Positions 1 through 9,029 of a stretch of DNA of 64,000 bases are shown piece by piece. Each line of letters begins with the position of its first letter. The first letter of the stretch is position 1. Source of the DNA: Mucilaginibacter pineti (GTDB lineage Bacteria > Bacteroidota > Bacteroidia > Sphingobacteriales > Sphingobacteriaceae); contig NZ_FNAI01000007.1 in the NCBI RefSeq assembly GCF_900101875.1, positions 280,871-344,870 of the forward strand, read 5' to 3'. A program made the translations under genes and the position numbers. The notes under the pieces were generated by a model. It ran no database searches. It was not told the origin of the DNA and was given only the letters and a program-made list of their open reading frames with translations.

Positions 1-1
1 G

Positions 2-802
2 GTTATCAGCAGTAATCCCGAAAAGCAGAAAGAGATTGAAGCCCTGGGCGCAAGCGCAGCTATAGGCTCGGTAGAGGACGTTGATTTTTTAACGGCCACC
101 TTTACCGGTGCCGATGTTATACATGCCATGGTACCACCCAATATTGGTGTGCCAGATCCAATTGCACGGCATCAAAAAATAAGCGAAATTCTCGTGCAAG
201 CTATCAGTGCTTCGGGTGTAAAACGGGTGGTTTATGTAAGCAGTTACGGTGCCCACTTGGAAAAAGGTACAGGGCTGATTGTTGGTCACCACCATATGGA
301 AAATGCTTTGGAGGCGTTGCAATTGGAATCGCTTACACATCTGCGCGCTACTTACATTTACTATAATGTATACGCTTACGTAGGTATGATAAAAAAACTG
401 GGTTACATTGCCGCAAATTATGGTGATGACGACCTGACGATATTGGTATCGCCCATAGATATTGCCGCCGCCGCAGTAGAAGAGATAGAAGCTAAAACCA
501 CAGGCCTGAAAGTAAGATACGTAGCAAGCGACGAACGTACCTGCAATGAAATTGCCCGCGTTTTAGGCCAGGCTATAGGTAAACCCGATTTAAAATGGGT
601 AACCATCAGCAACGAGCAAATGCAAAGCGGTATGGAAGCAAACGGTTTATCAGCATCGGTTGCCGCCAACCTGGTTGAAATGTATGGCGCCTGCCATACC
701 GGTTTATTGCATGAAGATTATGACCTGCACAAGCCCAAATTGGGAAAAGTTAAGCTGGAAGAATTTGCAAAAGAATTTGCCGCGATATTTAATCAAAAAT
801 GA
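2..802 (+). CDS. NmrA-like NAD(P)-binding protein, 5' end outside window
   Basis: The reading frame is open from the first bases of the window, so the N-terminus with the Rossmann glycine motif is cut off. The visible part has the hallmarks of atypical short-chain dehydrogenases of the NmrA/TMR family: a segment reading ALGASAAIGSVEDVDFL, then TGADVIHAMVPPN, then VKRVVYVSSYGAH. These proteins bind NAD(P) and act as quinone or isoflavone-type reductases or as redox sensors; the substrate cannot be read from the sequence. The internal ATG at 128 is not the start, because family homology continues upstream of it. The AraC-type gene at 815 follows after 12 bases, so the two are probably co-transcribed. 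Confidence 0.85.
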   Translation, partial: VISSNPEKQKEIEALGASAAIGSVEDVDFLTATFTGADVIHAMVPPNIGVPDPIARHQKISEILVQAISASGVKRVVYVSSYGAHLEKGTGLIVGHHHMENALEALQLESLTHLRATYIYYNVYAYVGMIKKLGYIAANYGDDDLTILVSPIDIAAAAVEEIEAKTTGLKVRYVASDERTCNEIARVLGQAIGKPDLKWVTISNEQMQSGMEANGLSASVAANLVEMYGACHTGLLHEDYDLHKPKLGKVKLEEFAKEFAAIFNQK

Positions 803-814
803 TGAACTTGTAAT

Positions 815-1735
815 ATGCCAAACGCACAGCTTCACCGTATTAAAACCATTACCGAGTATCACCGCGTTATGGGCCTCCCCAAACCGGAGCACCCGTTGAT
901 CAGTGTGATAAATATGGAAACCATTACGCATATGTTTGGCGAGGAGCCAACAAATTTGATCTTTGATTTTTATTCCGTTTCATTGAAAAGGGATTTTGGT
1001 GCCAAGATCAAATACGGGCAGCAGGCTTATGATTTTGATGAAGGCATTATGTTCTTTATTTCGCCCGGCCAGGTTTTTAGCATTGAGGTTAAATCGGGCA
1101 CTGTATTAAAAAGATCGGGATGGATGTTGCTCATCCACCCCGATTTTCTTTGGAATACCTCTTTGGCTAAAAATATAAAGCACTACGAATTTTTTGATTA
1201 TTCGGTAAACGAAGCCTTGTTCCTTTCAGAAAAGGAGGAGGCAACGATTATCGACATGATGCATAGCGTTGAGCAGGAATACCAATCCCGGATTGATAAA
1301 TTTACCCAGGATGTGATGATAGCCCAGTTGGAGCTATTGTTTAAGCATGCCGAAAGATTTTATGACCGCCAGTTCATCACCCGTAAAATAAGTAATCACC
1401 AGATACTGTCGCGGTTGGAGGATCTGCTTACTGCTTATTTTAACGGCGAGGAAATTACAAAACACGGGTTGCCTACCGTTACCTATCTCGCGCAGGAATT
1501 AAATGTATCGCCCGGTTATTTAAGCGGATTGCTAAAGTCACTTACCGGCCTTAATACGCAGCAGCACATCCATCAAAAGCTCATTGATAAAGCAAAGGAA
1601 AAATTATCAACCACCGGTCTGTCAATAAGTGAAATAGCGTACGAGTTAGGGTTCGAGCACCCGCAATCGTTCAGTAAATTATTCAAAACAAAAACCAATC
1701 TTTCCCCGCTGGAATTCCGGCAGTCGTTTAATTAA
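815..1735 (+). CDS. AraC family transcriptional regulator
   Basis: 306 residues. The C-terminal third (about 200-306) carries the double helix-turn-helix of the AraC/XylS family: first helix pair around LAQELNVSPGYLSGLLK, second around ISEIAYELGFEHPQSFSKLFK, ending in the usual SPLEFRQ. The N-terminal part (about 1-190) resembles a cupin-like ligand domain. The ATG at 815 lies 12 bases after the NmrA-like gene, suggesting a two-gene operon in which the regulator controls its oxidoreductase partner (inference). The inducer is unknown. Confidence 0.9.
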   Translation: MPNAQLHRIKTITEYHRVMGLPKPEHPLISVINMETITHMFGEEPTNLIFDFYSVSLKRDFGAKIKYGQQAYDFDEGIMFFISPGQVFSIEVKSGTVLKRSGWMLLIHPDFLWNTSLAKNIKHYEFFDYSVNEALFLSEKEEATIIDMMHSVEQEYQSRIDKFTQDVMIAQLELLFKHAERFYDRQFITRKISNHQILSRLEDLLTAYFNGEEITKHGLPTVTYLAQELNVSPGYLSGLLKSLTGLNTQQHIHQKLIDKAKEKLSTTGLSISEIAYELGFEHPQSFSKLFKTKTNLSPLEFRQSFN

Positions 1736-1827
1736 ACAAGTCAACCATTTCTTGTAAAAATTAAACTTTGATTTCCTGTTAAGAAAGATAAGGTTCCCGA
1801 TGACTCCGCCGGATCTTTATAAACGCC

Positions 1828-2586
1828 TTAATGAACATTAGGATCGATCACTTTTTTCAGTGCGTCGCCGGTGATTTGGTAAAATGGCGGACCTGCCAAC
1901 AGGGTTATTTTTTTCATCGGCTTAAAAGCAGACATTCCTTTACCTTTCAGATATATTTGGGTGTGGTATGCTCCCATTGCACCTTTAAGCACATTTTCTG
2001 CAATCAGCGCCGTGGGTGAATCAACGCCTCCGTCTTTCAGATCGCTGGCGTGGGCATAGCTGGTTACACCTAACCGAAGGGCTTCCCGCATGCCAATGGC
2101 ACCTACGGTTTTCATCATTTCAGGATCGAATTTCTTTCTGTCGCCAAGTCCTATAAGTAAAAGTTTTTGTGGGACAATTGTTCCGTTGGGTATATCAATT
2201 AATAAGGTTTCAAAAGCGTGACCCGCAAATTGGCCGCTTTTCCTTAATTCGGTGATCATGCCATTTAAACCTTTGTCCAGGTGAGCCATGCCGTTTGCTT
2301 CCAGCGGCAGCGCAGGTGGTGTAAAAATATCATTTTCGGTATATTCAAAAACACAAGCAATTTGTAAGGGTGTTTTTTCGGCTGATGGGCTTTGTACCGT
2401 AACCGCAATGCCAATCCCATCCATATTACCTAAAATAATGTGCGTTCCAACTGCTGGTAAAACCGCTTTAGTTTGCGCAAATGCTACAGCAGGCATGCTG
2501 CACATCGCAAAAAGTATAAACACACTATATAAGTATAGTTTGATTTTTTTCAGAAGTGTTGTCTGGCGATTGATAATGGCTTTCAT
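1828..2586 (-). CDS. Secreted protein with peptidase M17 N-terminal domain only
   Basis: I chose the ATG at 2586 because it gives a good Sec signal peptide (KKIKLYLYSVFILFAMCSMPAVAFA, cut before QTKAV in abbreviated form: basic start, hydrophobic core, AFA end). An ATG 36 codons upstream would bury it. The mature part (about 215 residues) resembles the N-terminal alpha/beta domain of leucyl aminopeptidases (M17): LPLEANGMAHLDKGLNG, then FETLLIDIPNG, then KLLLIGLGDR. The catalytic C-terminal metallopeptidase domain with its NTDAEGR motif is absent and no such sequence follows downstream. It is therefore unlikely to be a peptidase. Role unknown; similar stand-alone domains could bind ligands or partners in the periplasm. 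Confidence 0.7.
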   Translation of the reverse strand: MKAIINRQTTLLKKIKLYLYSVFILFAMCSMPAVAFAQTKAVLPAVGTHIILGNMDGIGIAVTVQSPSAEKTPLQIACVFEYTENDIFTPPALPLEANGMAHLDKGLNGMITELRKSGQFAGHAFETLLIDIPNGTIVPQKLLLIGLGDRKKFDPEMMKTVGAIGMREALRLGVTSYAHASDLKDGGVDSPTALIAENVLKGAMGAYHTQIYLKGKGMSAFKPMKKITLLAGPPFYQITGDALKKVIDPNVH

Positions 2587-2897
2587 GTGGTGTTTTTTAA
2601 AGTTGATGAATTGCTTTGCTAACTCCAACAAATTTAACCCGGTATCAGGTAGATAAACATGACCTGGATTAAGAAATATAAACAGGCGAAACATAAAGTT
2701 CTGTTAACATGCCTATCGTTATCTTGCAAAAAGGATTTGCTTTCTACCTATTCAGAAGTGGGGAAGAAAGTTTTTTTATAGCGGTATTCATTTCTTAATA
2801 TACATCAAGTTAAGCGGCAGAAATAAACAACAGATTTGTATCAACAAAACAAACAAACACACTGTTCAAAATTTATCACCTTTAAATTAAAAAAACA

Positions 2898-3719
2898 ATG
2901 AGCACGATCACCACAAAAGACGGAACCGAAATTTATTACAAAGACTGGGGAACCGGACAACCATTGGTTTTTCACCATGGCTGGCCATTATCAGGCGATG
3001 ACTGGGATGCGCAAATGATGTTCTTCCTTGAAAAGGGATACCGGGTAATTGCCCATGATCGCCGCGGCCACGGAAGATCGAGCCAGGTTTCTGGCGGACA
3101 TGACATGGATACCTATGCAGCCGATGTAGCAGCACTAACCGAGGCGCTTGATTTAAAAGATGCCATACATATAGGTCACTCTACAGGTGGTGGCGAGGCC
3201 ATTCATTATGCAGCTAATTTTGGAAAAAGCCGCGTAGCCAAAGTGGTGCTCATAAGCGCGGTTACACCATTAATGGTTCAAACTGAAAACAATCCGGATG
3301 GTGTTCCAATGGCCATATTTGATGAAATACGCCAGGGTACCGCATTTAACCGGGCGCAATACTTTGAGGATTTTACCATTCCGTTTTATGGCTATAACCG
3401 CGAAGGCGCTAAAATATCGCAGGGGATCAGGGATAATTGGTGGCGCCAGGGTATGATGGGCAGCGTTAAAGCGCATCATGATGGTATCAAAGCTTTCTCA
3501 GAAACAGATTTTACAGAAGATCTTAAAAGCGTGGATATTCCCGTGCTGGTCCTGCATGGCGAAGATGACCAGATTGTACCATTCCCTATTTCGGGAGCAA
3601 AAGCAATTAAGTTATTGAAAAATGGCAAATTGATTTCCTACCCTGGCTTCCCTCACGGAATGCCGGCTACAGAAGCGGCTACCATCAATAAAGATCTTTT
3701 GGCTTTTATTCAAGCTTAA
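2898..3719 (+). CDS. Alpha/beta hydrolase, non-haem chloroperoxidase/arylesterase type
   Basis: 273 residues, the usual length for cofactor-free haloperoxidases and arylesterases. Visible landmarks: FHHGWPLSGDDWD oxyanion region, the nucleophile elbow GHSTGGGE with Ser95, the acid in VLVLHGEDDQIVP and the catalytic His in FPHGMPAT near the C-terminus. No signal peptide, so cytoplasmic. Such enzymes hydrolyse small esters or lactones and can form peracids; the natural substrate is not evident. It stands alone: a 200-base gap precedes it and a perfect hairpin terminator follows immediately. Confidence 0.9.
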   Translation: MSTITTKDGTEIYYKDWGTGQPLVFHHGWPLSGDDWDAQMMFFLEKGYRVIAHDRRGHGRSSQVSGGHDMDTYAADVAALTEALDLKDAIHIGHSTGGGEAIHYAANFGKSRVAKVVLISAVTPLMVQTENNPDGVPMAIFDEIRQGTAFNRAQYFEDFTIPFYGYNREGAKISQGIRDNWWRQGMMGSVKAHHDGIKAFSETDFTEDLKSVDIPVLVLHGEDDQIVPFPISGAKAIKLLKNGKLISYPGFPHGMPATEAATINKDLLAFIQA

Positions 3720-3740
3720 AAGAGAAGGGTATCACCCAAA

Positions 3741-3776
3741 CAAAAACGCCTTCAACGAAAGTTGAAGGCGTTTTTG
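3741..3776 (+). terminator. Rho-independent terminator after the hydrolase
   Basis: Perfect inverted repeat: 16-bp arms (3741-3756 and 3761-3776) around a GAAA tetraloop; the GC core cgccttcaac is flanked by A-run and T-run, so it could work in both directions. Confidence 0.93.
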
Positions 3777-3862
3777 TTTGTAACCGACGCGTTTATAAAA
3801 ATAAATTACACACAAAATAACGATGCTATGTTTTTTTAGACGAAGGTTTCCACAACTTAATA

Positions 3863-3870
3863 TATCTTTG
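3863..3870 (+). promoter_or_regulatory. Bacteroidota -7 box (TAnnTTTG) of efp
   Basis: TATCTTTG lies 26 bases before the efp ATG and matches the TAnnTTTG -7 element of the Bacteroidota primary sigma factor. A T-rich -33 region (gaaggtttcc) lies about 20 bases upstream. Confidence 0.65.
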
Positions 3871-3896
3871 GCATCAAAATTTACAATAGTATTTTC

Positions 3897-4457
3897 ATGG
3901 CAAAGGCATCTGAAATTAAAGTAGGGAACATATTACGTTACAATGGTGAGCTTGTAACTGTTACAGAAGTTTTACATCGTACACCGGGTAAAGGCGGAGC
4001 GTTCTATTTAGATAAGTTTCGTAATATTAAAACAGGGAAAATTGTAGAGGCCCGTTTAGCTACCGACGAGCAGGTGGAAATTTGCCGCGTAGAAACTAAT
4101 GATTACCAATATCTTTATGAAGATGGCGATTTCATGGTAATAATGGATAACGTTTCTTTTGAGCAGTTTAATATTCCAAAAACGTTATTTGGCCAGTCGG
4201 CAAGGTTCCTGAAAGAAGGGATGGACGTTATAGTTTCCTTTGAAAGTGAAGAGCCAATTATGGCGCAGGCACCCAACTTTGTTGAGTTGGAGGTTACTTA
4301 CGCCGAGCCAGCCGTTAAAGGCGACACATCTTCTGGTGCCCTTAAATATGCCACAACAGAAAATGGCGTTGAAATAAAAGTGCCTCTTTTTATAAACCAG
4401 GGCGACAAAGTAAAAGTAGATACCCGCACCGGCGAATATGTTGAGCGTGTGAAATAA
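3897..4457 (+). CDS. efp: Translation elongation factor P
   Basis: 186 residues, the normal length. EF-P binds between the P and E sites of the ribosome and relieves stalling at consecutive prolines. The three-domain protein starts MAKASEIKVGNILRYNGE; the tip loop of domain I is RTPGKGGAF with Lys32 in the place of the modified lysine of E. coli EF-P. The C-terminus has the conserved INQGDKVKVDTRTGEYVERV motif. Monocistronic: own -7 box upstream and a perfect terminator after the stop. Confidence 0.98.
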   Translation: MAKASEIKVGNILRYNGELVTVTEVLHRTPGKGGAFYLDKFRNIKTGKIVEARLATDEQVEICRVETNDYQYLYEDGDFMVIMDNVSFEQFNIPKTLFGQSARFLKEGMDVIVSFESEEPIMAQAPNFVELEVTYAEPAVKGDTSSGALKYATTENGVEIKVPLFINQGDKVKVDTRTGEYVERVK

Positions 4458-4478
4458 TAATTATCAGTTATAAATTGA

Positions 4479-4510
4479 CAAAGCCTCAAATCGAAAGATT
4501 TGAGGCTTTG
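4479..4510 (+). terminator. Rho-independent terminator of efp
   Basis: Perfect 14-bp arms (4479-4492 and 4497-4510) around a GAAA loop. It has the same tetraloop style as the terminator at 3741-3776. Confidence 0.9.
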
Positions 4511-4558
4511 TGTTTAATAGGTATTCGAAACACGCATGAACTTTAACGACGGCAATAT

Positions 4559-4884
4559 TTATTTGCTTAAAAGCTTTTCTGTTTTGGTTAAAAACTTTTC
4601 CAGGGCGTCGTTAATATTCAGATCCATGCGGTTGGCAAGAATGGTTAGCCACCAGATACATTCTCCTAATTTGTGTTCCAGTTCATCCTTTGTATCGCCT
4701 CCCTTTGGCCAGCGGCCTTGCTGCGACATAGTTAACCGGCCCACTAAGCCGGCATCCGTTAAAATGCCAAAGCGTCTTCCTCAACTGTCCATTCGCTGCC
4801 GTGGTGTGTTAATTCCAACTGATGATAAAGTTCCCTTATCTTTTTTGATCTTTCTATTACTTCATTCAGTTTAATGTCATTCAT
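4559..4884 (-). pseudogene. MazG-like nucleotide pyrophosphohydrolase, single-base frameshift
   Basis: Two reading frames join into one MazG-like protein of about 107 residues. From the ATG at 4884 the product begins MNDIKLNEVIERSKKIRE and runs to EEDALAF, then hits TAA. Adding one base in the A/T run near 4771-4774 restores the frame: LTDAGLVGRLTMSQQGRW, then KDELEHKLGECIWWLTILAN to the stop at 4559. The ELxxxLGxxxWWL pattern is the metal-binding helix region of the all-alpha NTP-pyrophosphatase fold (house-cleaning hydrolases such as MazG and dUTPase-like proteins). The 61-residue 3' part has only a GTG start and is unlikely to be an independent gene. This is either a real homopolymer deletion or a sequencing error; I cannot tell which. 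Confidence 0.75.
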
Positions 4885-5103
4885 TATAAATATTGTTTTT
4901 AGGATGGGTAGCATAAAACGATGCTGCTATTCAAAGTTCGTTTATTATGTAGCAAGGTGGAGAAATTGAGAAAAAAGAATAGCCTGAAATATAGAGGCTT
5001 TGACACAAGGTAGACATACTGGGCAATCACGACTATTTAATAGAAGATTTGCACTTATTAACAGATATGCGTAATTATGATAATTAGTAACTAAGTCATT
5101 TAA

Positions 5104-5988
5104 ATGAAAAATACATTTTTCCTTAAAGCTCAATTTAACGCCAATTTCGGTAAGGAGATGGCATCCGCAGCATCAGTTTATGAACAGAGAAAAAAAAGCG
5201 ATATAGATGACTATGCATTGGCCACTTATGATTTTGTTTTTATTTCAGATGAACAAGATAAACTTACAAGATTAGGGAATTTCCTAAATGCCAATTATGG
5301 TTATAAACTGAATACGATAAAAAAGCAAAATGATTATTGGGAATTAACTGGCGATGCAACGGAGTTTCCGGTTGATGAAAATAATTTAATGTATTGGGCG
5401 CTTGATCTGTATTGTAAAGGTTATGAGTTTGATTGTAAGCTTGATGGTTATGGTGCAATGGGCGATCCTAAAAATCAAAAGTTTCCGGACATGGAGATCA
5501 ATAATGATGACCATTATTTCGAACTTGCTATGGAAGCCTATAATAAAAGGAATTTAGGAATGGCAATAATTCATTTCTCTACGGCAATAAAAATAAATCC
5601 TGAAGATCCTAATTCATGGTATTCAAGAGCCATCATGAAAGATGAGTTACATACCTGGAAGGCGGCACGGCGTGACTATGATAAAGCAATAGAATTGGCC
5701 CCAAATTTTGTTGATGCAATAATTAACAGGGCGGCAAATAAAGATGAAGCTGGCGAATATGAGGAAGCCATACAGGATTATACGATGGTAATAGAATTGG
5801 ACTCGCAAAATGAAATGGCCTATTTTAATAGAGGAAATTCAAAGCTTAATAAAAAAGATAATAAAGGAGCTTGTGAAGATTGGAATAAAGCAAAAGAATT
5901 AGGCGCAAAATATGCCCAGAAACGAATTGACGAACATTGCCAACAAAAAACGCTTCAACAAAAAATTACAGGCTTTTTCAGAAAGTAG
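5104..5988 (+). CDS. RraB-like domain fused to TPR repeats
   Basis: 294 residues, no signal peptide. Residues about 35-125 resemble the RraB (regulator of ribonuclease E activity B) fold: YDFVFISDEQDKLTRLGNFL, YWELTGDATEFPVD and the signature YCKGYEFDCKLDGYGAMGD. From about residue 137 there are three to four tetratricopeptide repeats (AMEAYNKRNLGMAIIHFSTA, AIKINPEDPNSWYSRA, AIELAPNFVDAIINRA, VIELDSQNEMAYFNRG), which mediate protein contacts. RraB in enterobacteria inhibits RNase E; Bacteroidota have RNase E/G-type enzymes, but a role here is inference. It stands alone between the MazG-like pseudogene and a convergent AraC gene. Confidence 0.75.
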   Translation: MKNTFFLKAQFNANFGKEMASAASVYEQRKKSDIDDYALATYDFVFISDEQDKLTRLGNFLNANYGYKLNTIKKQNDYWELTGDATEFPVDENNLMYWALDLYCKGYEFDCKLDGYGAMGDPKNQKFPDMEINNDDHYFELAMEAYNKRNLGMAIIHFSTAIKINPEDPNSWYSRAIMKDELHTWKAARRDYDKAIELAPNFVDAIINRAANKDEAGEYEEAIQDYTMVIELDSQNEMAYFNRGNSKLNKKDNKGACEDWNKAKELGAKYAQKRIDEHCQQKTLQQKITGFFRK

Positions 5989-6028
5989 ACACTATTCTGC
6001 AGTTACAGTTTTATATGCTTGACAAAGG

Positions 6029-6835
6029 TTAACGGCTCGCATATTTCTTTTGCTGCGCCAGCTCGGTTGGCCTCATTCCGAATAGTTTTTTGAAAGCGAA
6101 TGAAAAGTGGGAGAGGTCTTCAAAACCCAGGTCAAGATAAATTTCGGAAGCTTTTTTATTCTTTTTTGCTATAAGGAAATGTGCCTCCTGCAAACGCTTT
6201 TGAACCAGCCAGTGATTGGGCGTGGCGTTAAATATCGTTTTAAAATCCCGCTTGAAAGCCGATAAACTTCGTCCCGTTAAATAGGCAAACCGATCAATGC
6301 GCACGTTGAATTTAAAATTGCGGTTCATAAACTCTTCCAGGTTTATTTTTTCGGGCATGCCATAGTTAAAAAAAAGTCCTGCAAGTTCCGGTTGATTTTT
6401 TAGCAGTATGATGAGTAATTCTTCATATTTCACATCTTCAAAAGCCTGGTCAATTTTTCCTGAATTATTGGTATAGGGCTTTAATGAACGAATAAAATCG
6501 GGGATCAATTCCGTCGGGGTAATTTTTACGAATGTATCTGCCGAATCGAATTTCACAATTTTTAGTTTATTCTTTTCCTGAAAGTGTCGCAGAAACTCTT
6601 CTTCGTAGCAGAAAATAATCCTTTCAAATTCTGCATCGCCATTATCATTATTGTATTTGGCTAAACGGTTTTTCCGCACAAGGCAGTATTCGCCTGTTGT
6701 TAAGGTATAACTTTTATTTCCGTCGTAACCGGTTACCGATCCTTTGGTTACATACAAAAAGACATGATCTGGAATAAATTGCTCCGGGGAAATTTTAGGC
6801 TCAGTAAAGCATGGTTTTATTTCGGCTGCACTCAT
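6029..6835 (-). CDS. AraC family transcriptional regulator
   Basis: 268 residues. N-terminal cupin-like part (about 20-110, with VFLYVTKGSVTGYDGNKSYTL cut here to its pattern of a small beta-barrel) and a C-terminal AraC HTH (about 165-268: RIDRFAYLTGRSLSAFKRDF, then KASEIYLDLGFEDLSHFSFA, then GMRPTELAQQ). Its start overlaps the stop of the upstream SDR gene by 4 bases (ATGA), so the two are translationally coupled and the SDR is probably the regulated partner. Confidence 0.9.
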   Translation of the reverse strand: MSAAEIKPCFTEPKISPEQFIPDHVFLYVTKGSVTGYDGNKSYTLTTGEYCLVRKNRLAKYNNDNGDAEFERIIFCYEEEFLRHFQEKNKLKIVKFDSADTFVKITPTELIPDFIRSLKPYTNNSGKIDQAFEDVKYEELLIILLKNQPELAGLFFNYGMPEKINLEEFMNRNFKFNVRIDRFAYLTGRSLSAFKRDFKTIFNATPNHWLVQKRLQEAHFLIAKKNKKASEIYLDLGFEDLSHFSFAFKKLFGMRPTELAQQKKYASR

Positions 6836-7866
6836 TTTATAATGCCGAATTTAAGCATACTTTCCATTGACGCCAAAATAGCTTCTTCATTATTTGCTAT
6901 CGGTATCCAACCAAATATTCTCTTAGCTTTTGCATTGCTCACATTGCGGTTTATCTTTAAAAATAAAACAGCCTGTTTTGCCTGCGGGTTAAATAACGCA
7001 GTTATAAAAAGCACCCAGTTGGGCAGCGTTTTAGTATTAACTTTTTTTGCCGCACCGGGCATTTTATTTTTAAGCAATGCAGCAATTTGGGGCATGGATA
7101 TTTCACCATCTGCCGATGCGATAAAGCGTTGCCCATTGGCATCCGGATTAGTCATGGCACGGATATGCAGATCGGCCACATCGCGGATATCAACCACATT
7201 TAAAGGGATATTTGGAACGGCTTTCCAGGAGCCACTTAATATCAATTTTAACAGGCCAAAGCTGGGTGATTTGCCTGGGCCTAAAACCGGGCCGAAAATG
7301 GCAACGGGGTTAATTACCGTTAATTCTAAATTACCCTCGCTTTTCTTAATAAAATCCCAGGCGGCGCGTTCTGCCAGTACTTTTGATTTTTCGTAAGGTG
7401 ATAGGCCTTTTTCATTCGGGTCTGTCCAATCTGCCTCGGTTGTTTCGGTGCTCCGGTCTTTGTTACTAAAGCCAAGTGCGCCAAAACTGGAGGTCATTAC
7501 AACACGTTTTACCCCTGCGTTTCGTGCGGCCTTTAACACCCGAAGCACGCCGTCGACGGCAGGACGGATCATTTCGTTTTCGTCTTTTGATGCTAAATGA
7601 GTTGGCGATGCAACCTGCAATACGTACGTGCAGCCTTTCACGGCTTCGGTCCAGTTATCATCTTTTGTGAGGTCGGCTTTAATAAATTTAAGATTATCAA
7701 AAGAGGTAATGCCGCCTGTTTTCAGCATTTCAATGACTTCATTTTTTTTATTTATGGATCGAAGGGTGGTTTTTACGCTGTAACCTTTCTGTAATAATTG
7801 AAGAATACAATGTATGGCAACGGCACCGGTACCGCCTGTAACTAAAACTATTTCTGAATTTTCCAT
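6832..7866 (-). CDS. Extended SDR, aldehyde reductase/dihydroflavonol reductase-like
   Basis: 344 residues. The N-terminal Rossmann motif TGGTGAVAIHC binds NADP(H). The catalytic pair of the short-chain dehydrogenase superfamily is visible as YEKSK after SPFGLS-type sequence, preceded by the conserved VVMTSSFGAL. The closest recognisable group is the NADPH-dependent aldehyde/ketone reductases related to dihydroflavonol-4-reductase. Cytoplasmic. It is the first gene of a two-gene operon with the AraC gene that overlaps its stop codon by 4 bases. Substrate unknown. Confidence 0.88.
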   Translation of the reverse strand: MENSEIVLVTGGTGAVAIHCILQLLQKGYSVKTTLRSINKKNEVIEMLKTGGITSFDNLKFIKADLTKDDNWTEAVKGCTYVLQVASPTHLASKDENEMIRPAVDGVLRVLKAARNAGVKRVVMTSSFGALGFSNKDRSTETTEADWTDPNEKGLSPYEKSKVLAERAAWDFIKKSEGNLELTVINPVAIFGPVLGPGKSPSFGLLKLILSGSWKAVPNIPLNVVDIRDVADLHIRAMTNPDANGQRFIASADGEISMPQIAALLKNKMPGAAKKVNTKTLPNWVLFITALFNPQAKQAVLFLKINRNVSNAKAKRIFGWIPIANNEEAILASMESMLKFGIIK

Positions 7867-7973
7867 TGTTTAAATTTTTATAAGGCAAAGTTGCCTGTAA
7901 AAACTACAGTCAATTTGGTTCAGAAGTCCAGGTTTACTGGTTTGAAAGGTTCAAATATCGGATTGCATTATCA

Positions 7974-8933
7974 CTAATTTACCGAATACTTCTTTGGTTT
8001 CATACCGATATGCTGCTCAAAAACTCTTGAAAAATGACTTAGGTTTGTAAATCCCAGTTGGTAACCAACCTCCGAAACTGTCATTCGTTTTTCTTTCAGC
8101 AATTTGGCAGCTTCCTGTATACGTGCAGTTTGGTAATATTCAAATACGCCTTTGCCAAAGGTTTGTTTAAATAATTTCCGGAGTTTAGGTTCGCTCATAT
8201 GAGCTTCTATGGCCAGTACAGCTATATTCGGTGGCTGGTCTAAGTGCAATTGCAAACGTGATTTAATAGCATATATGGCTTTTATATCGTCAATATGCAT
8301 ATTGCTCGTTGGAACAGCATCCCGTTGCATAAGTAAAGCAAAAGTATAGCACAAGAGTTCTTCACATTTTAATTTATAAAAATGACTTTCAAGCCCTTCA
8401 GGAACGGGCTGATGCAGAAAATCGCCGGCGGTTTTGATCATTTCGGCCGAAATGCCGGTTTCAAATACAAAATTGTCCCTGGCCGCCAAAACACTTGCTA
8501 CCACGGGGTGATTTATTGCCCCAAAAAGCTGATGAAGATACTGCCTAGAAATAGCAATTGTCACACTTCCAAAAATAGTATTTAAAGGCATAGCTATAAT
8601 GGAAGAAACGGCGTGCTTGCAGATCATTACATGGGCTTGTTCCGTTAACAATTGTTTTTCGGATGGTATGAGTGGGGGAAAAATTCCGCTGAGCAAAAAA
8701 ACAATATCGTCTTGCCCTTCAGCCAGTTCATTTGTCCGCATAATAAAAACATCCTCTTTGAGGTAATAATTACGCACCATCATCCTAAGATTGTTTCCCC
8801 AGGAAAAGCCGGTGATGTACCCCTCTCCTTTGCTTTCGGGGATGCGTATAAACCGTCCGTCAATGGTGGCGCCTATAGCCCGGGCGAATTCCTTCGTAAT
8901 ACCCGACCCATTATCAGTAATTGATATTTTCAT
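7974..8933 (-). CDS. AraC family transcriptional regulator
   Basis: 319 residues. The C-terminal HTH occupies about 215-319: IAVLAIEAHMSEPKLRKLFK, then MTVSEVGYQLGFTNLSHFSR, ending GMKPKKYSVN. The long N-terminal part (about 1-200) is typical of PchR/YpdC-like AraC proteins, which sense small effectors. It is divergent from the TetX-like monooxygenase at 9030 with 96 bases between the starts, so it probably controls that gene and itself from the shared intergenic region. Confidence 0.88.
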   Translation of the reverse strand: MKISITDNGSGITKEFARAIGATIDGRFIRIPESKGEGYITGFSWGNNLRMMVRNYYLKEDVFIMRTNELAEGQDDIVFLLSGIFPPLIPSEKQLLTEQAHVMICKHAVSSIIAMPLNTIFGSVTIAISRQYLHQLFGAINHPVVASVLAARDNFVFETGISAEMIKTAGDFLHQPVPEGLESHFYKLKCEELLCYTFALLMQRDAVPTSNMHIDDIKAIYAIKSRLQLHLDQPPNIAVLAIEAHMSEPKLRKLFKQTFGKGVFEYYQTARIQEAAKLLKEKRMTVSEVGYQLGFTNLSHFSRVFEQHIGMKPKKYSVN

Positions 8934-9029
8934 TTGCGACTATTTTAATGTTAAATACGGCTATTTTATTTGTAAAAGTAACACCAATTTTGTTGTCAGA
9001 AATAAAATTTATTAATTAATACAAAAGAA

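Noticed and set aside
128..802. ATG at 128 as the start of the first gene
   Set aside because: NmrA-family sequence continues upstream in the same frame to the window edge, so the gene is cut by the window and 128 is internal.
4559..4744. Independent 61-residue gene with GTG start
   Set aside because: It is the 3' half of a MazG-like protein whose 5' half lies in another frame directly upstream.
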